From a virus, in IMG/VR virus record IMGVR_UViG_3300024262_006558, positions 124,001-188,000 of that record: 64,000 nucleotides of DNA, one strand, 5' to 3'. Of this stretch, positions 30,290-38,542 are shown piece after piece. The notes beneath the pieces are model-generated. The model made no database searches. It was not told the origin of the DNA and saw nothing but the letters and a program-made list of their open reading frames with translations. Numbering within the stretch: position 1 is the first letter of the stretch; each line of letters opens with the position of its first letter. A program made the translations under genes and the position numbers.

Positions 30290-32677
30290 TTATATTAAAT
30301 TAAAGTTATCTATTTTTACTGTTGAAGTTGTTTGTACAGCATCAATCCCATTATTAAAACTAAGAGGGATTTTAGATGATACGCTAACTAAGTTTGGTTC
30401 CATTTTTATAGACCCAATAATTCCAGACCTAACTTCAACCACGTAAGCATTAGGTTTTAGGGCTAATGGCAGACCGCCATTGATGGAAACTAATGTTTTT
30501 TCTGCATATAAATTTGGAGGAGCTGAACGCTGAAATTCAGACCCTATATTTATCCCTTCTTTGTATACAAACTTTTGCCTATTAAAAACAGTGTTTTTAT
30601 ATATTGTTCCAGCCCCATTGAAAATAGTTGTAGCAGGAATAAATTGAAATAAATACTTATCAAACTGAACCTCTAGTACGTTAATGTAAGCTTCTAGCTT
30701 CCAAAAATTTAACCTGTTAGAAATATGTGTTGTACTTAAATAATACATCATATATAACTTCTTCAATTCTTGATAGTGAAAAGATGAGTGAGATTGATCT
30801 AGCGTTTTTCTATCTCTAGGATCCACTGAAACCGCATAAGCATAATCTATCCACTGAGAAAATGTCATACCAGATATTAATCCATAATCAATAGCATCAC
30901 AATTACTCGGCAACCACTCAAATGGTACATTTAAATTCTGAAAAGCAAATGTAGCCCCAGTAGTCCCCCATACCCAGCAAGTACCTGTAGATTTGTAATA
31001 TTCATACACATCACATTCAATTGCTGTGGAAGGGCTTAGGTTAATATCTAGCTCTTTAGTGTTCATTATGTTCTGAGTTCCAAAAAACTCAGAATTACCA
31101 GATTGTATTTTTACGTTATCAACTCTTTTAGTAGGGTCAAACTCTGGCCTCCATTGATTAATGTATTTCTGGCCATCACCCTTTCCTTCTCCCCCTTCTT
31201 GAAATTCATACTCAGTAGAATCGTAATTAATATATCCGTTATCATTAATTTTATCCAACTGAACATTTGAAGCGCTAGAGCCTTCTGAATTAACTAATGT
31301 TCTATTAATATCATAAACAAATTCATTAAGGTTAATAAGGCAGTCAGGGGCGCCAATCATTTTAAAAATGAACTGAAGAGCGTCTCTAGTCCCCTTTTTT
31401 TTATACATCCAAACAATGTTTATTAATAACCTTTTCCAGATTTCTATATTATATTGAGAAAGGGAGTTGCTTTCCTCCACATCACCGATCATATATTCAA
31501 ATAAATCAATTTCACTAAAACTATCAGCTAACTCCAAACCAAAAAGATTCCCTAATTTGCTCATAAATTTGTTAGGAACAGCCTCTACATCTTCATAATT
31601 AACAGTGTGAGCATATGCAATACCATCTATAAATTGTTTTAATTCATCAAATTGCCTTGCATAAGTTGCCACCATACCTTTATAGATGCCATCTTGATCA
31701 TTGTCTATATAATTCTCTGGTATCATAGTCCTAACCATGACATCAGTTTTGCACTCATCTATTTTTACAGCAGCTTTTAATATAGTATCAAGATATCCAG
31801 AAAATGGAGTCCCATATGTATCTGGATTAAAGCCATCTATAGTTTTTGGCCAAATAAATTTTTGATTAATATTAGTATTTGGATTTTGAACGCTTGGTAC
31901 TAAAAACTCACCTTTATTCAGCCATAACTGTTTTTCTAACCTAGAAAGTTGATTATAATAATTGTTAATTTTTTTCCTATTTGGCTTAACGTATACAGGG
32001 GCTTCGGATGTTTCTCCTAAAAAGCTTTCATCAAATAAATATCCCTCTATAGTAAACTCCATAAAAGAGGTATTACCTGTTGGAGGTATAAATTGATATG
32101 ATATTATCGTGTGATTAGTGGATGAACCGCTTTTCTGAATTGTGAAAGTGTTAAAATCTCTCACAAGGGATACGTCCTCAGTTCTTCCTGAATTTAGAAC
32201 TAGACCGCCCTGATTCGTAGTAGCGCTTACGGGTAGCCTAAATGTTGATACAGGTGACATCCCACTTATGTAAGACTCGTAATTAGACACAGTTGTACCA
32301 GTGCCATTATCATAAGTTAATATTCCATATGGGAAATTATTTATGATATTATTTATCGCCTCACCTACGCCAACGTAAAAAGAGCTGAAGTAAGAATAAC
32401 TAAGAGGATCACTCTTTCTTAGTTTTAATTCTTTATTGGTCACTGATGTACTTATCGGTGGAGTCCAATCTTTTACATTCATTCTCTCTAATGTGGAAAA
32501 AGAATTAAATTGTAATGACCTAGTAGAACCCGTTACATCCGATGGATCCGCACTATCGAAACTAAAGTCTCCAAAGGTGAAAATCGATGGTGTATTGGTC
32601 GTCGGAGTTCTTTTGTCTTCCCCTGGCTTTGTAAAAACCGATAAAGTACGTCCCGTATCTGCGTCTATTATCTTCAT
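30290..32677 (-). CDS. gpI-like tail/baseplate-fibre connector protein
   Basis: 795 residues. Residues ~335-470 have the organisation of phage tail protein I: MVATYARQFDELKQFIDG, LFEYMIGDVEESN, then NIEIWKRLLINIVWMYKKKGTR followed by FKMIGAPDCLINLNEF. In P2-like phages gpI joins the baseplate wedge to the fibre. The remaining N- and C-terminal parts are beta-rich and much longer than the classic ~180-residue gpI. It leads the minus-strand fibre operon (gpI-like, regulatory-domain protein, beta-helix fibre), the usual order of connector then fibre. Confidence 0.72.
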   Translation of the reverse strand: MKIIDADTGRTLSVFTKPGEDKRTPTTNTPSIFTFGDFSFDSADPSDVTGSTRSLQFNSFSTLERMNVKDWTPPISTSVTNKELKLRKSDPLSYSYFSSFYVGVGEAINNIINNFPYGILTYDNGTGTTVSNYESYISGMSPVSTFRLPVSATTNQGGLVLNSGRTEDVSLVRDFNTFTIQKSGSSTNHTIISYQFIPPTGNTSFMEFTIEGYLFDESFLGETSEAPVYVKPNRKKINNYYNQLSRLEKQLWLNKGEFLVPSVQNPNTNINQKFIWPKTIDGFNPDTYGTPFSGYLDTILKAAVKIDECKTDVMVRTMIPENYIDNDQDGIYKGMVATYARQFDELKQFIDGIAYAHTVNYEDVEAVPNKFMSKLGNLFGLELADSFSEIDLFEYMIGDVEESNSLSQYNIEIWKRLLINIVWMYKKKGTRDALQFIFKMIGAPDCLINLNEFVYDINRTLVNSEGSSASNVQLDKINDNGYINYDSTEYEFQEGGEGKGDGQKYINQWRPEFDPTKRVDNVKIQSGNSEFFGTQNIMNTKELDINLSPSTAIECDVYEYYKSTGTCWVWGTTGATFAFQNLNVPFEWLPSNCDAIDYGLISGMTFSQWIDYAYAVSVDPRDRKTLDQSHSSFHYQELKKLYMMYYLSTTHISNRLNFWKLEAYINVLEVQFDKYLFQFIPATTIFNGAGTIYKNTVFNRQKFVYKEGINIGSEFQRSAPPNLYAEKTLVSINGGLPLALKPNAYVVEVRSGIIGSIKMEPNLVSVSSKIPLSFNNGIDAVQTTSTVKIDNFNLI

Positions 32678-32684
32678 AATCCTT

Positions 32685-32692
32685 TATAAATA
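32685..32692 (-). promoter_or_regulatory. Putative late promoter element (minus strand)
   Basis: TATTTATA on the minus strand, 7 nt before the ATG at 32677; a short leader. Half of a divergent pair with 32748. Confidence 0.45.
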
Positions 32693-32747
32693 TTACTCTA
32701 AAATAAAAGGAATGTAAATAATCACCTGTATTATTTTTTTTCGAAAA

Positions 32748-32755
32748 TATTTATT
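32748..32755 (+). promoter_or_regulatory. Putative late promoter element TATTTATT
   Basis: Forty-six nt upstream of the ATG at 32802; longer leader than most copies. Confidence 0.35.
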
Positions 32756-32801
32756 TTAAGAAAATCATTGAGTAGATTTTAAAAGGTAAACAATATATAA
32801 C

Positions 32802-34826
32802 ATGAGTGGATTTCTCCCGAAAGAACCTAGCACGTTTATAAACATAAAATTAACAGACGCTGGAAGGCGTCTTTTATCCCTTGGAGCACTAAGGTTTGAT
32901 AAAGCAGCTTTCTCAGATAGAGAGATAGATTACTCCCTGGAAAGGACAGGTCAAGTCGACTTATCTGCGAATAGAGTAATGTCCCCTAAGGACGATGAAC
33001 CTACTTTTACTAACCTTGATGGAAGTGATTACATCCCTCTTGGAACTCAACAAGTAAGTTCAGTAAAACAATATTCAACAGCATATACGCAGTCAGTAGG
33101 ATTCTTCAGCGGCACAACCAATGAATATTCTTATGACACATCAAGTCAAATTGGGAAATTAAGAATTAGCTATTCTGCAGCAACTGGATCCCCAGACGGG
33201 ACCAATTCAATAGGGTATGAAACAGCAACTTCCACCCCTCAGGTTGGAATGTTGCTATATATTCCATGGGAACCAATACAGAATAGTGGAAAAACTTATG
33301 TTGATAACAATATAATAACTTCAGCTAACCCAACAAACAATCTTTGGTATAGAATTGTATCAGCTGACACGGGCAGTAATACACTTTACACAGATAGGCC
33401 CACTCCTAATTTTGGAGGAACGTTAACAGATCAATCTATAAACGCATATCTATATCCATTTAATGGAGTTGAAAGCTATTATGGATCCGCAGCCACCGTA
33501 AATACTCAAGTGTGGAATATGAATATTACTAGAACTAGTAATGTGATAGGGACTGATAATACTATCAGCGGATACACTACTTATGGATCAGTAGAGTATG
33601 CAGGTTTTAAAACTTATTTAGGTTTTTCTTCCGACACAAGAGCTATAGGTATAATACATTATACTAACGAGTTTACTGGAAACACTTATGCTGAACAATT
33701 GATTGAAGGTACTGTAGAGTTGAAAATACCTAATATCATGTGGCATTTAACTCCAGCTGACGCTGGAAAAGCTATGGTGAATGATCTTACTCTTTATGAT
33801 ATTGCGGGAGATTCTATTTTTGACTCATCCGCTAATACTAATTTTAAAGAATTAAGAGATGGGACATCACTTAGTAACAATGTGATTGGTAGAGTATACC
33901 ATAAGCTTAAAATGTTTGTGATAACTGATCCAGAATTACTAGCAGCATTGACTTATAAATCAAATAGATCTTATACACTACCTGATCCAGAGGTTAGATT
34001 TTCCCCATCCCCTAAATTCCCTCTATTAACATCAGAGGCGAACGGATTAGTTAAAGATGGAAAAACTTACTTTGTAACATATGAAGTAGACAGTGATAGA
34101 ATAAGCTCTTCTGGAGTAACTTATGGTTACCCTAAACCTCTTCATAGCAATTACGTAAAAAAAATAGTTGGAGAAGCGGATAGAAATGGTGAAGATCAAT
34201 TTTTAGTAGTGGATTTTCCTAGAAACAGTTTTCCTTTCATGAGAAACTCTGAAGGTATGACTACTTATTCTGGAACAGGCTGGAATGCCAATAGAGTTCA
34301 AATATTAGTTAGCGAAACAGATACTAGTCTTGACTATAATATTGGAACAGTTCCAAGCGATAGTTGGAAATTAGTTTCTTCTGGATCTTCAGGAAACGGA
34401 GTTTACATAGGAGAGCCTTCTGATAACACTATAGATCCTTTAAAATTACAAGGTTATCAATTCGTGATATCTCAAGAAGATTACAATAGTGGAAGCACAT
34501 ATGTTTTGGACAATGTTTTCCATGAGGAAAACAACGTTGATGATGACGGTCTTACGTTTGGAAGTGAATCTTTCTTTTTTGGAAATATTTCTACAGGCAT
34601 TAAAGCAACTACATACAAAACAATAATAACAGTATTAGCGGACAACACAAGGTTTAATTCATCAAACAATCCAACATTTGTACCTTTAGAAAATCAATCT
34701 GTCTACATAACGGAAGTGGGTATATTTGACTCTAGTAATCAATTGGTTGCGTCAGGTAAGTCAACATATCCGTTAAAAAAAGATAATGGAAGATTTCTTG
34801 GAGTTCAGTTGGAAATAGATTTTTAA
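32802..34826 (+). CDS. Tail fibre/adaptor protein with TEVGIFD end
   Basis: 674 residues. N-terminal INIKLTDAGRRLLSLGALRFD, then AAFSDREIDYSLERTG, a pattern shared in short form with the next gene (YLTETGRKYLFGKDG, then SFALYDSDRNY). Long central Ser/Thr/Gly/Tyr-rich body. The C-terminal ~45 residues (VYITEVGIFDSSNQLVASGKS, PLKKDN) match the end of the 370-residue protein at 35242. This is a small paralogous family of virion proteins sharing N- or C-terminal docking elements. Probably a fibre base or collar/whisker component. Confidence 0.72.
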   Translation: MSGFLPKEPSTFINIKLTDAGRRLLSLGALRFDKAAFSDREIDYSLERTGQVDLSANRVMSPKDDEPTFTNLDGSDYIPLGTQQVSSVKQYSTAYTQSVGFFSGTTNEYSYDTSSQIGKLRISYSAATGSPDGTNSIGYETATSTPQVGMLLYIPWEPIQNSGKTYVDNNIITSANPTNNLWYRIVSADTGSNTLYTDRPTPNFGGTLTDQSINAYLYPFNGVESYYGSAATVNTQVWNMNITRTSNVIGTDNTISGYTTYGSVEYAGFKTYLGFSSDTRAIGIIHYTNEFTGNTYAEQLIEGTVELKIPNIMWHLTPADAGKAMVNDLTLYDIAGDSIFDSSANTNFKELRDGTSLSNNVIGRVYHKLKMFVITDPELLAALTYKSNRSYTLPDPEVRFSPSPKFPLLTSEANGLVKDGKTYFVTYEVDSDRISSSGVTYGYPKPLHSNYVKKIVGEADRNGEDQFLVVDFPRNSFPFMRNSEGMTTYSGTGWNANRVQILVSETDTSLDYNIGTVPSDSWKLVSSGSSGNGVYIGEPSDNTIDPLKLQGYQFVISQEDYNSGSTYVLDNVFHEENNVDDDGLTFGSESFFFGNISTGIKATTYKTIITVLADNTRFNSSNNPTFVPLENQSVYITEVGIFDSSNQLVASGKSTYPLKKDNGRFLGVQLEIDF

Positions 34827-34827
34827 A

Positions 34828-34835
34828 TATTTATA
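34828..34835 (+). promoter_or_regulatory. Putative late promoter element TATTTATA
   Basis: Seventeen nt before the ATG at 34853, two bases past the previous stop. Confidence 0.55.
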
Positions 34836-34852
34836 ATAAACAAAATAATAAA

Positions 34853-35230
34853 ATGGCAAGAGTACCATCAGGAAGTTCAATATATTCCATAGCTTATCTA
34901 ACTGAAACAGGTAGAAAATACTTATTCGGAAAAGACGGGGCTGGAACACCGATTAGATTTAATGCGGACGGTAGCGATAATTTTGAAATTAGAAGCTTCG
35001 CCCTTTATGATAGCGATAGAAACTATCAGACCACAGCCCTTTTAGAGGCTGGTGATTTGCCAGATATGGCAGGTACGAGTGATAACACGTGTCTTAAAAC
35101 TTCCGCTGATGCTAGTGGGAGAATGAAAGTAGGATTCAAAGGAGCAATCCCAGTAACAGCACAGGCTGGTGTCGTGATTGAATATACTGTCTCCGTAAAC
35201 CCGCTAGTTATCGATATTAATAGTATATAA
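34853..35230 (+). CDS. Short paralogue of the fibre/adaptor family
   Basis: 125 residues. Starts PSGSSIYSIAYLTETGRKYLF, and SFALYDSDRNYQTTALLEAGDL matches the 'AAFSDREIDYSLERTG' part of the 674-residue protein upstream. Ends in a short beta-rich segment (VVIEYTVSVNPLVIDI). Compact version of the shared N-terminal docking domain, suggesting a tail-attached structural part. Own promoter-like element upstream. Confidence 0.72.
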   Translation: MARVPSGSSIYSIAYLTETGRKYLFGKDGAGTPIRFNADGSDNFEIRSFALYDSDRNYQTTALLEAGDLPDMAGTSDNTCLKTSADASGRMKVGFKGAIPVTAQAGVVIEYTVSVNPLVIDINSI

Positions 35231-35241
35231 AAAAATAAGAA

Positions 35242-36354
35242 ATGGCTAACGAATATTTTAAAGCAGTAGAAACCCCTGTATCAACCAGGCAAGAAGTACA
35301 TACACTAAAGACAGTTAATGGAAGTGATCTGACTTATACTATGTGCGACAGAACTGATACATCAAGCAAAGAAGCTAATTACTTCTCATCATTTAATTTA
35401 CCATATCAAGCTAGTCAGCTATTAAGCGGGGGAACTTTCTCAAGAACTAAGCCAGAATTATTTCAACTGAATGTTGATCAAATTGTAATTTGTAATATTC
35501 CAAAAGAGTACTACAATGACATCATTGATGGTAGATCTGTAACTTTCACAGTGCCACAGTATAGTGGAGCTACAAGCGCTGGGACAATTTCAGCAAAAAC
35601 AATGGTTTCTACCACATATACTAATTCAGTAAAGAAGCAGGAAAATGAACTTTTAGGCACAAATGTGTCTTTCTTATTTTCTGATGAAATAAATCCACCA
35701 TTCACAGGGACTACTCAGCAAGGAACTTATTCCAAAGCAAGTACAGCAACTTGGAACCCTGGCCCTAGTTATATTAATAGGCCTCCAGCGGCTAGCTATA
35801 GCGAACTGGAGAGCAGTGACATAAACACAGATACAAGACCTTTCTCAAGCGTAAACTTAGCAGTTTCAGTAACTGAAAATTACCCAACTTTAACAAATCA
35901 AGGGTATAATTATGACGTGCCAGTAGGATTTGTTTCTTTGGATAAAGGTTGGTTAATTATTACCCATCCTGACGTTATAAACAATATACCATGGGACTTA
36001 GGCTTAACATCTCCTTCTGGTTTAGCAAATACAGCAGCAACCACTTCCGATATTTACTTCACAGATGATACTAAGTCGACAGTTCAATTTGTTGATATTA
36101 GAATTGACTTTAAAACATCTGTTGTTGCACTTGTTTTTCCTAAAGAATTTTTCTTTACAACTAACCCTTCTTGGGATCAAGAAAAGAATTACCAAGAACA
36201 ACAAAATGGAACATTTGGCTATGACGCTGTAGCTATCTCTGAAATAGGATTATATAACGCTACTGAAGAGTTAATTGCTATTGCAAAGTTAGATAGACCT
36301 CTTGAAAAACAATATAATGATTTAATTACATTCACTTTAGACATTAACGTATAA
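35242..36354 (+). CDS. Fibre/adaptor family protein
   Basis: 370 residues. Ser/Thr-rich body with QASQLLSGGTFSRTKPELFQL and IVICNIPKEYYNDIIDG. The end, VAISEIGLYNATEELIAIAKL followed by RPLEKQYNDLITF, is homologous to the end of the 674-residue protein (ITEVGIFDSSNQLVA). This C-terminal motif probably folds as a docking or trimerisation unit. Nothing enzymatic is visible. Stop overlaps the next start (TAATG). Confidence 0.72.
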   Translation: MANEYFKAVETPVSTRQEVHTLKTVNGSDLTYTMCDRTDTSSKEANYFSSFNLPYQASQLLSGGTFSRTKPELFQLNVDQIVICNIPKEYYNDIIDGRSVTFTVPQYSGATSAGTISAKTMVSTTYTNSVKKQENELLGTNVSFLFSDEINPPFTGTTQQGTYSKASTATWNPGPSYINRPPAASYSELESSDINTDTRPFSSVNLAVSVTENYPTLTNQGYNYDVPVGFVSLDKGWLIITHPDVINNIPWDLGLTSPSGLANTAATTSDIYFTDDTKSTVQFVDIRIDFKTSVVALVFPKEFFFTTNPSWDQEKNYQEQQNGTFGYDAVAISEIGLYNATEELIAIAKLDRPLEKQYNDLITFTLDINV

Positions 36355-36857
36355 TGGCAGTTATAACAAATCCAAACCCAACAACTAACTCTTTAGCAAA
36401 AAAGATAGATTTTGACACATTAATTAATAGCATGAATCTGAATCCAGATGAAAAATATTATGTTAATGGGCCATTTATTAACGGAAATATTATTTCTAAA
36501 AAATTCGGAAACGGATCACAGGGCGTAGTAGAACTTTCTTCAAGGCACTTTCTTCACTTTTACCTTCCTCAATACTCAACTAACGCTCAGTCTATATCTA
36601 TAGTCCCAGCTAAGTATGCAGAAGGTTATTATAATATTGCTCAAGATTTCACAGCAAGCAATCAATTGGACCAAATATTTTCTTCAAGCTTTACTCAAAC
36701 ATGGAGACAAGATGCAATTGCTAAAATTAAGGAAATAGGCATAATTGAAGATGGTGTTGCAAAGCTTAATATTTCTTGGAGTGTATACGGTATTGATACA
36801 AACAAAGCTGAAGTAGCTAAAACGTTTACAATACAATACACGGTTCCTGCAAATTAA
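36354..36857 (+). CDS. Small virion protein, end of tail operon
   Basis: 167 residues. Contains HFLHFYLPQYSTNAQSI and WRQDAIAKIKEIGIIEDGVA; the IKEIGIIED stretch is a weak echo of the EIGLY/EVGIFD motif of the two proteins upstream. Coupled by one base to the 35242 gene and followed by a strong terminator, so it closes the tail operon. Confidence 0.68.
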   Translation: MAVITNPNPTTNSLAKKIDFDTLINSMNLNPDEKYYVNGPFINGNIISKKFGNGSQGVVELSSRHFLHFYLPQYSTNAQSISIVPAKYAEGYYNIAQDFTASNQLDQIFSSSFTQTWRQDAIAKIKEIGIIEDGVAKLNISWSVYGIDTNKAEVAKTFTIQYTVPAN

Positions 36858-36877
36858 AATAATTTAAAAACATTTTT

Positions 36878-36917
36878 AGATCGGGTGAAAATACTTTATT
36901 TTCATCCGATCTTTTTA
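36878..36917 (+). terminator. Rho-independent terminator
   Basis: Stem AGATCGGGTGAAAATA/TATTTTCATCCGATCT (one G-T pair) around a CTT loop, followed by TTTTT. Ends the tail operon. Confidence 0.92.
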
Positions 36918-36929
36918 TATAATTCTATT

Positions 36930-37487
36930 ATGATTATAGGATTAGACATATCAACTAGCGTTGTTGGAATAGCTTGCTTTTCTAATGAAGGAAAATTGCT
37001 AAAGCTTCACTGTGTAAATTTAAAAAGCACAAAATTTAAAGACAGCTTTGACAAGCTTGCTAGGATTCAGGAAGAAATGGAGATTTATAGAATCGCTCAC
37101 GAATCTGGAGAAAGCCCAATAACTTCTATAGCAATTGAAGAGCCTATGCAAAAAATGCAAGGTAAAAATTCAAGCGCATATACAATCGCTATACTAAATT
37201 TCTTTAACGGAATGGTTAGTGGATACCTTCATAAAGCATTTGGAATCAAGCCAGTACATTACAATGTAACTTCTGCTAGGAAATTATCTTTTCCAGACAT
37301 TAAATTAAGACAAGGTAGTCAAAAGCACCAGGTTCTTGAAAAAGTCATGGAAAACGAGCCTAAGATCAATTGGAAATATTCAAAAAGAACTGGTAAGATA
37401 GATCAAACATGTTATGATATGGCTGATGCTTACGTTATCGGAATGACTGATTTCTTAGTTAGAAAAAAGAGAGAGGAAAATAGTTAA
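36930..37487 (+). CDS. RuvC-like Holliday junction resolvase
   Basis: 185 residues from ATG 36930, placed after the terminator; in-frame upstream codons fall inside the terminator stem and are rejected. RNase H fold signs: MIIGLDISTSVVGIACF (catalytic Asp), SIAIEEPMQKM (catalytic Glu), and a C-terminal CYDMADAYVIG with the last acidic pair. Phage-type RuvC-like enzymes resolve branched DNA before packaging, the role of T4 gp49 with a different fold. It opens the DNA metabolism block (primase, SbcCD fusion, nuclease) and is followed by its own terminator. Confidence 0.82.
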   Translation: MIIGLDISTSVVGIACFSNEGKLLKLHCVNLKSTKFKDSFDKLARIQEEMEIYRIAHESGESPITSIAIEEPMQKMQGKNSSAYTIAILNFFNGMVSGYLHKAFGIKPVHYNVTSARKLSFPDIKLRQGSQKHQVLEKVMENEPKINWKYSKRTGKIDQTCYDMADAYVIGMTDFLVRKKREENS

Positions 37488-37514
37488 TTTTTGTTTTTTT
37501 TTATTTTTTTATAG

Positions 37515-37546
37515 AGGAAGGCTTTTTTTAAAGTCTTCCTTTTTTT
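37515..37546 (+). terminator. Rho-independent terminator
   Basis: AGGAAGGCTT pairs with AAGTCTTCCT (one G-T pair) around a T-rich loop, then TTTTTT. Lies between the resolvase and primase genes. Confidence 0.88.
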
Positions 37547-37573
37547 ATATTTGCGCTAGAAGTATTTCAAAAA

Positions 37574-38542
37574 ATGACTGAAAAAGATCAAATCGTCCTC
37601 TCCATAGTAGTCAGTGTTCTAGGTGAACATAGGAGGACGAGTGAAGATAATGCTCAAAAGTATTTTAACTGTCGCAGTAAAAAATGCATGCATGATAGAG
37701 ATAAGTTTAATTTATCATACAATGCTGATTCTAAAATTTTTAGATGTTGGAAATGCGAAGTAAGAGGAAGCGTTCACACTTTAACTAGAATGTTTGGGGG
37801 AACAAATGATGTTGAAAAACTTAAATTAATACTTCCTTATATAGAGCCTAGAGTCAGCTTATTTGCTAAGCCTAAAATAGACTATGATTCACTTGTTTGC
37901 GATCTTCCTAGCGAATACAAACCTCTTGTAGTTCCGCAAGATTCATTTAAGTATAGAAACGCTCTAGATTACGTTATGAACGTTAGAAAGGTTTCTATGG
38001 AGCAGATCGATAAATATAATATTGGATATACTGAGGATGGGCCTAAGAAATTAAGAATAATAATACCTTCATATAATGTTAGAGGTAATGTGAATTATTT
38101 TGAAGCTAGAGCCTATTTTGATAAGTTAAATCAAACTTACATGAAACCAGATTTCCCAGATAAAGATGACATCATATTTAATGAGAAATTCATAAACTGG
38201 GATCTACCAATATTTTTGGTAGAAGGAGTTTTCGATGCATTAAGATTGCCCAACGCTATCCCAATACTCGGAAAGCATGTTCCATCTTATTTAGTGGCTA
38301 AACTTATGAAGTATAAGCCTAGAATTATATTATGTCTAGATGAAGACGCTGTTACTAAGGCGGAGGAAATATATAACACTCTTTCATCTTTAGGTTTTGA
38401 TGTTTATTTTATAGACATGACAGGTAAAGGTGATGTTTCTAAAATATACGAAGATCAAGGGGTTAATGGGATAAAATGTTTATTATCCTCAATAAGAAAA
38501 CTTACTTTTGAGTTTTTTATAGCAAAAAAATTAAAATTATGA
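37574..38542 (+). CDS. DNA primase, CHC2 zinc finger plus TOPRIM
   Basis: 322 residues. Zinc-binding part near residues 34-62: NCRSKKCMHDRDKF, then FRCWKCEVRGS, with four Cys. TOPRIM near residues 215-300: FLVEGVFDALRL (Glu), ILCLDEDAV (DxD) and FIDMTGKGDVSKI. No helicase domain follows, so this is a stand-alone DnaG-type phage primase for lagging-strand priming, similar in size to T4 gp61 (342). It overlaps the SbcCD fusion gene by 4 bases, so the two are translationally coupled. Confidence 0.85.
   Translation: MTEKDQIVLSIVVSVLGEHRRTSEDNAQKYFNCRSKKCMHDRDKFNLSYNADSKIFRCWKCEVRGSVHTLTRMFGGTNDVEKLKLILPYIEPRVSLFAKPKIDYDSLVCDLPSEYKPLVVPQDSFKYRNALDYVMNVRKVSMEQIDKYNIGYTEDGPKKLRIIIPSYNVRGNVNYFEARAYFDKLNQTYMKPDFPDKDDIIFNEKFINWDLPIFLVEGVFDALRLPNAIPILGKHVPSYLVAKLMKYKPRIILCLDEDAVTKAEEIYNTLSSLGFDVYFIDMTGKGDVSKIYEDQGVNGIKCLLSSIRKLTFEFFIAKKLKL

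Noticed and set aside
36885-36929. Longer start for the RuvC-like resolvase
   Set aside because: The extension lies within the terminator stem; MIIGLDIS is the natural family start.
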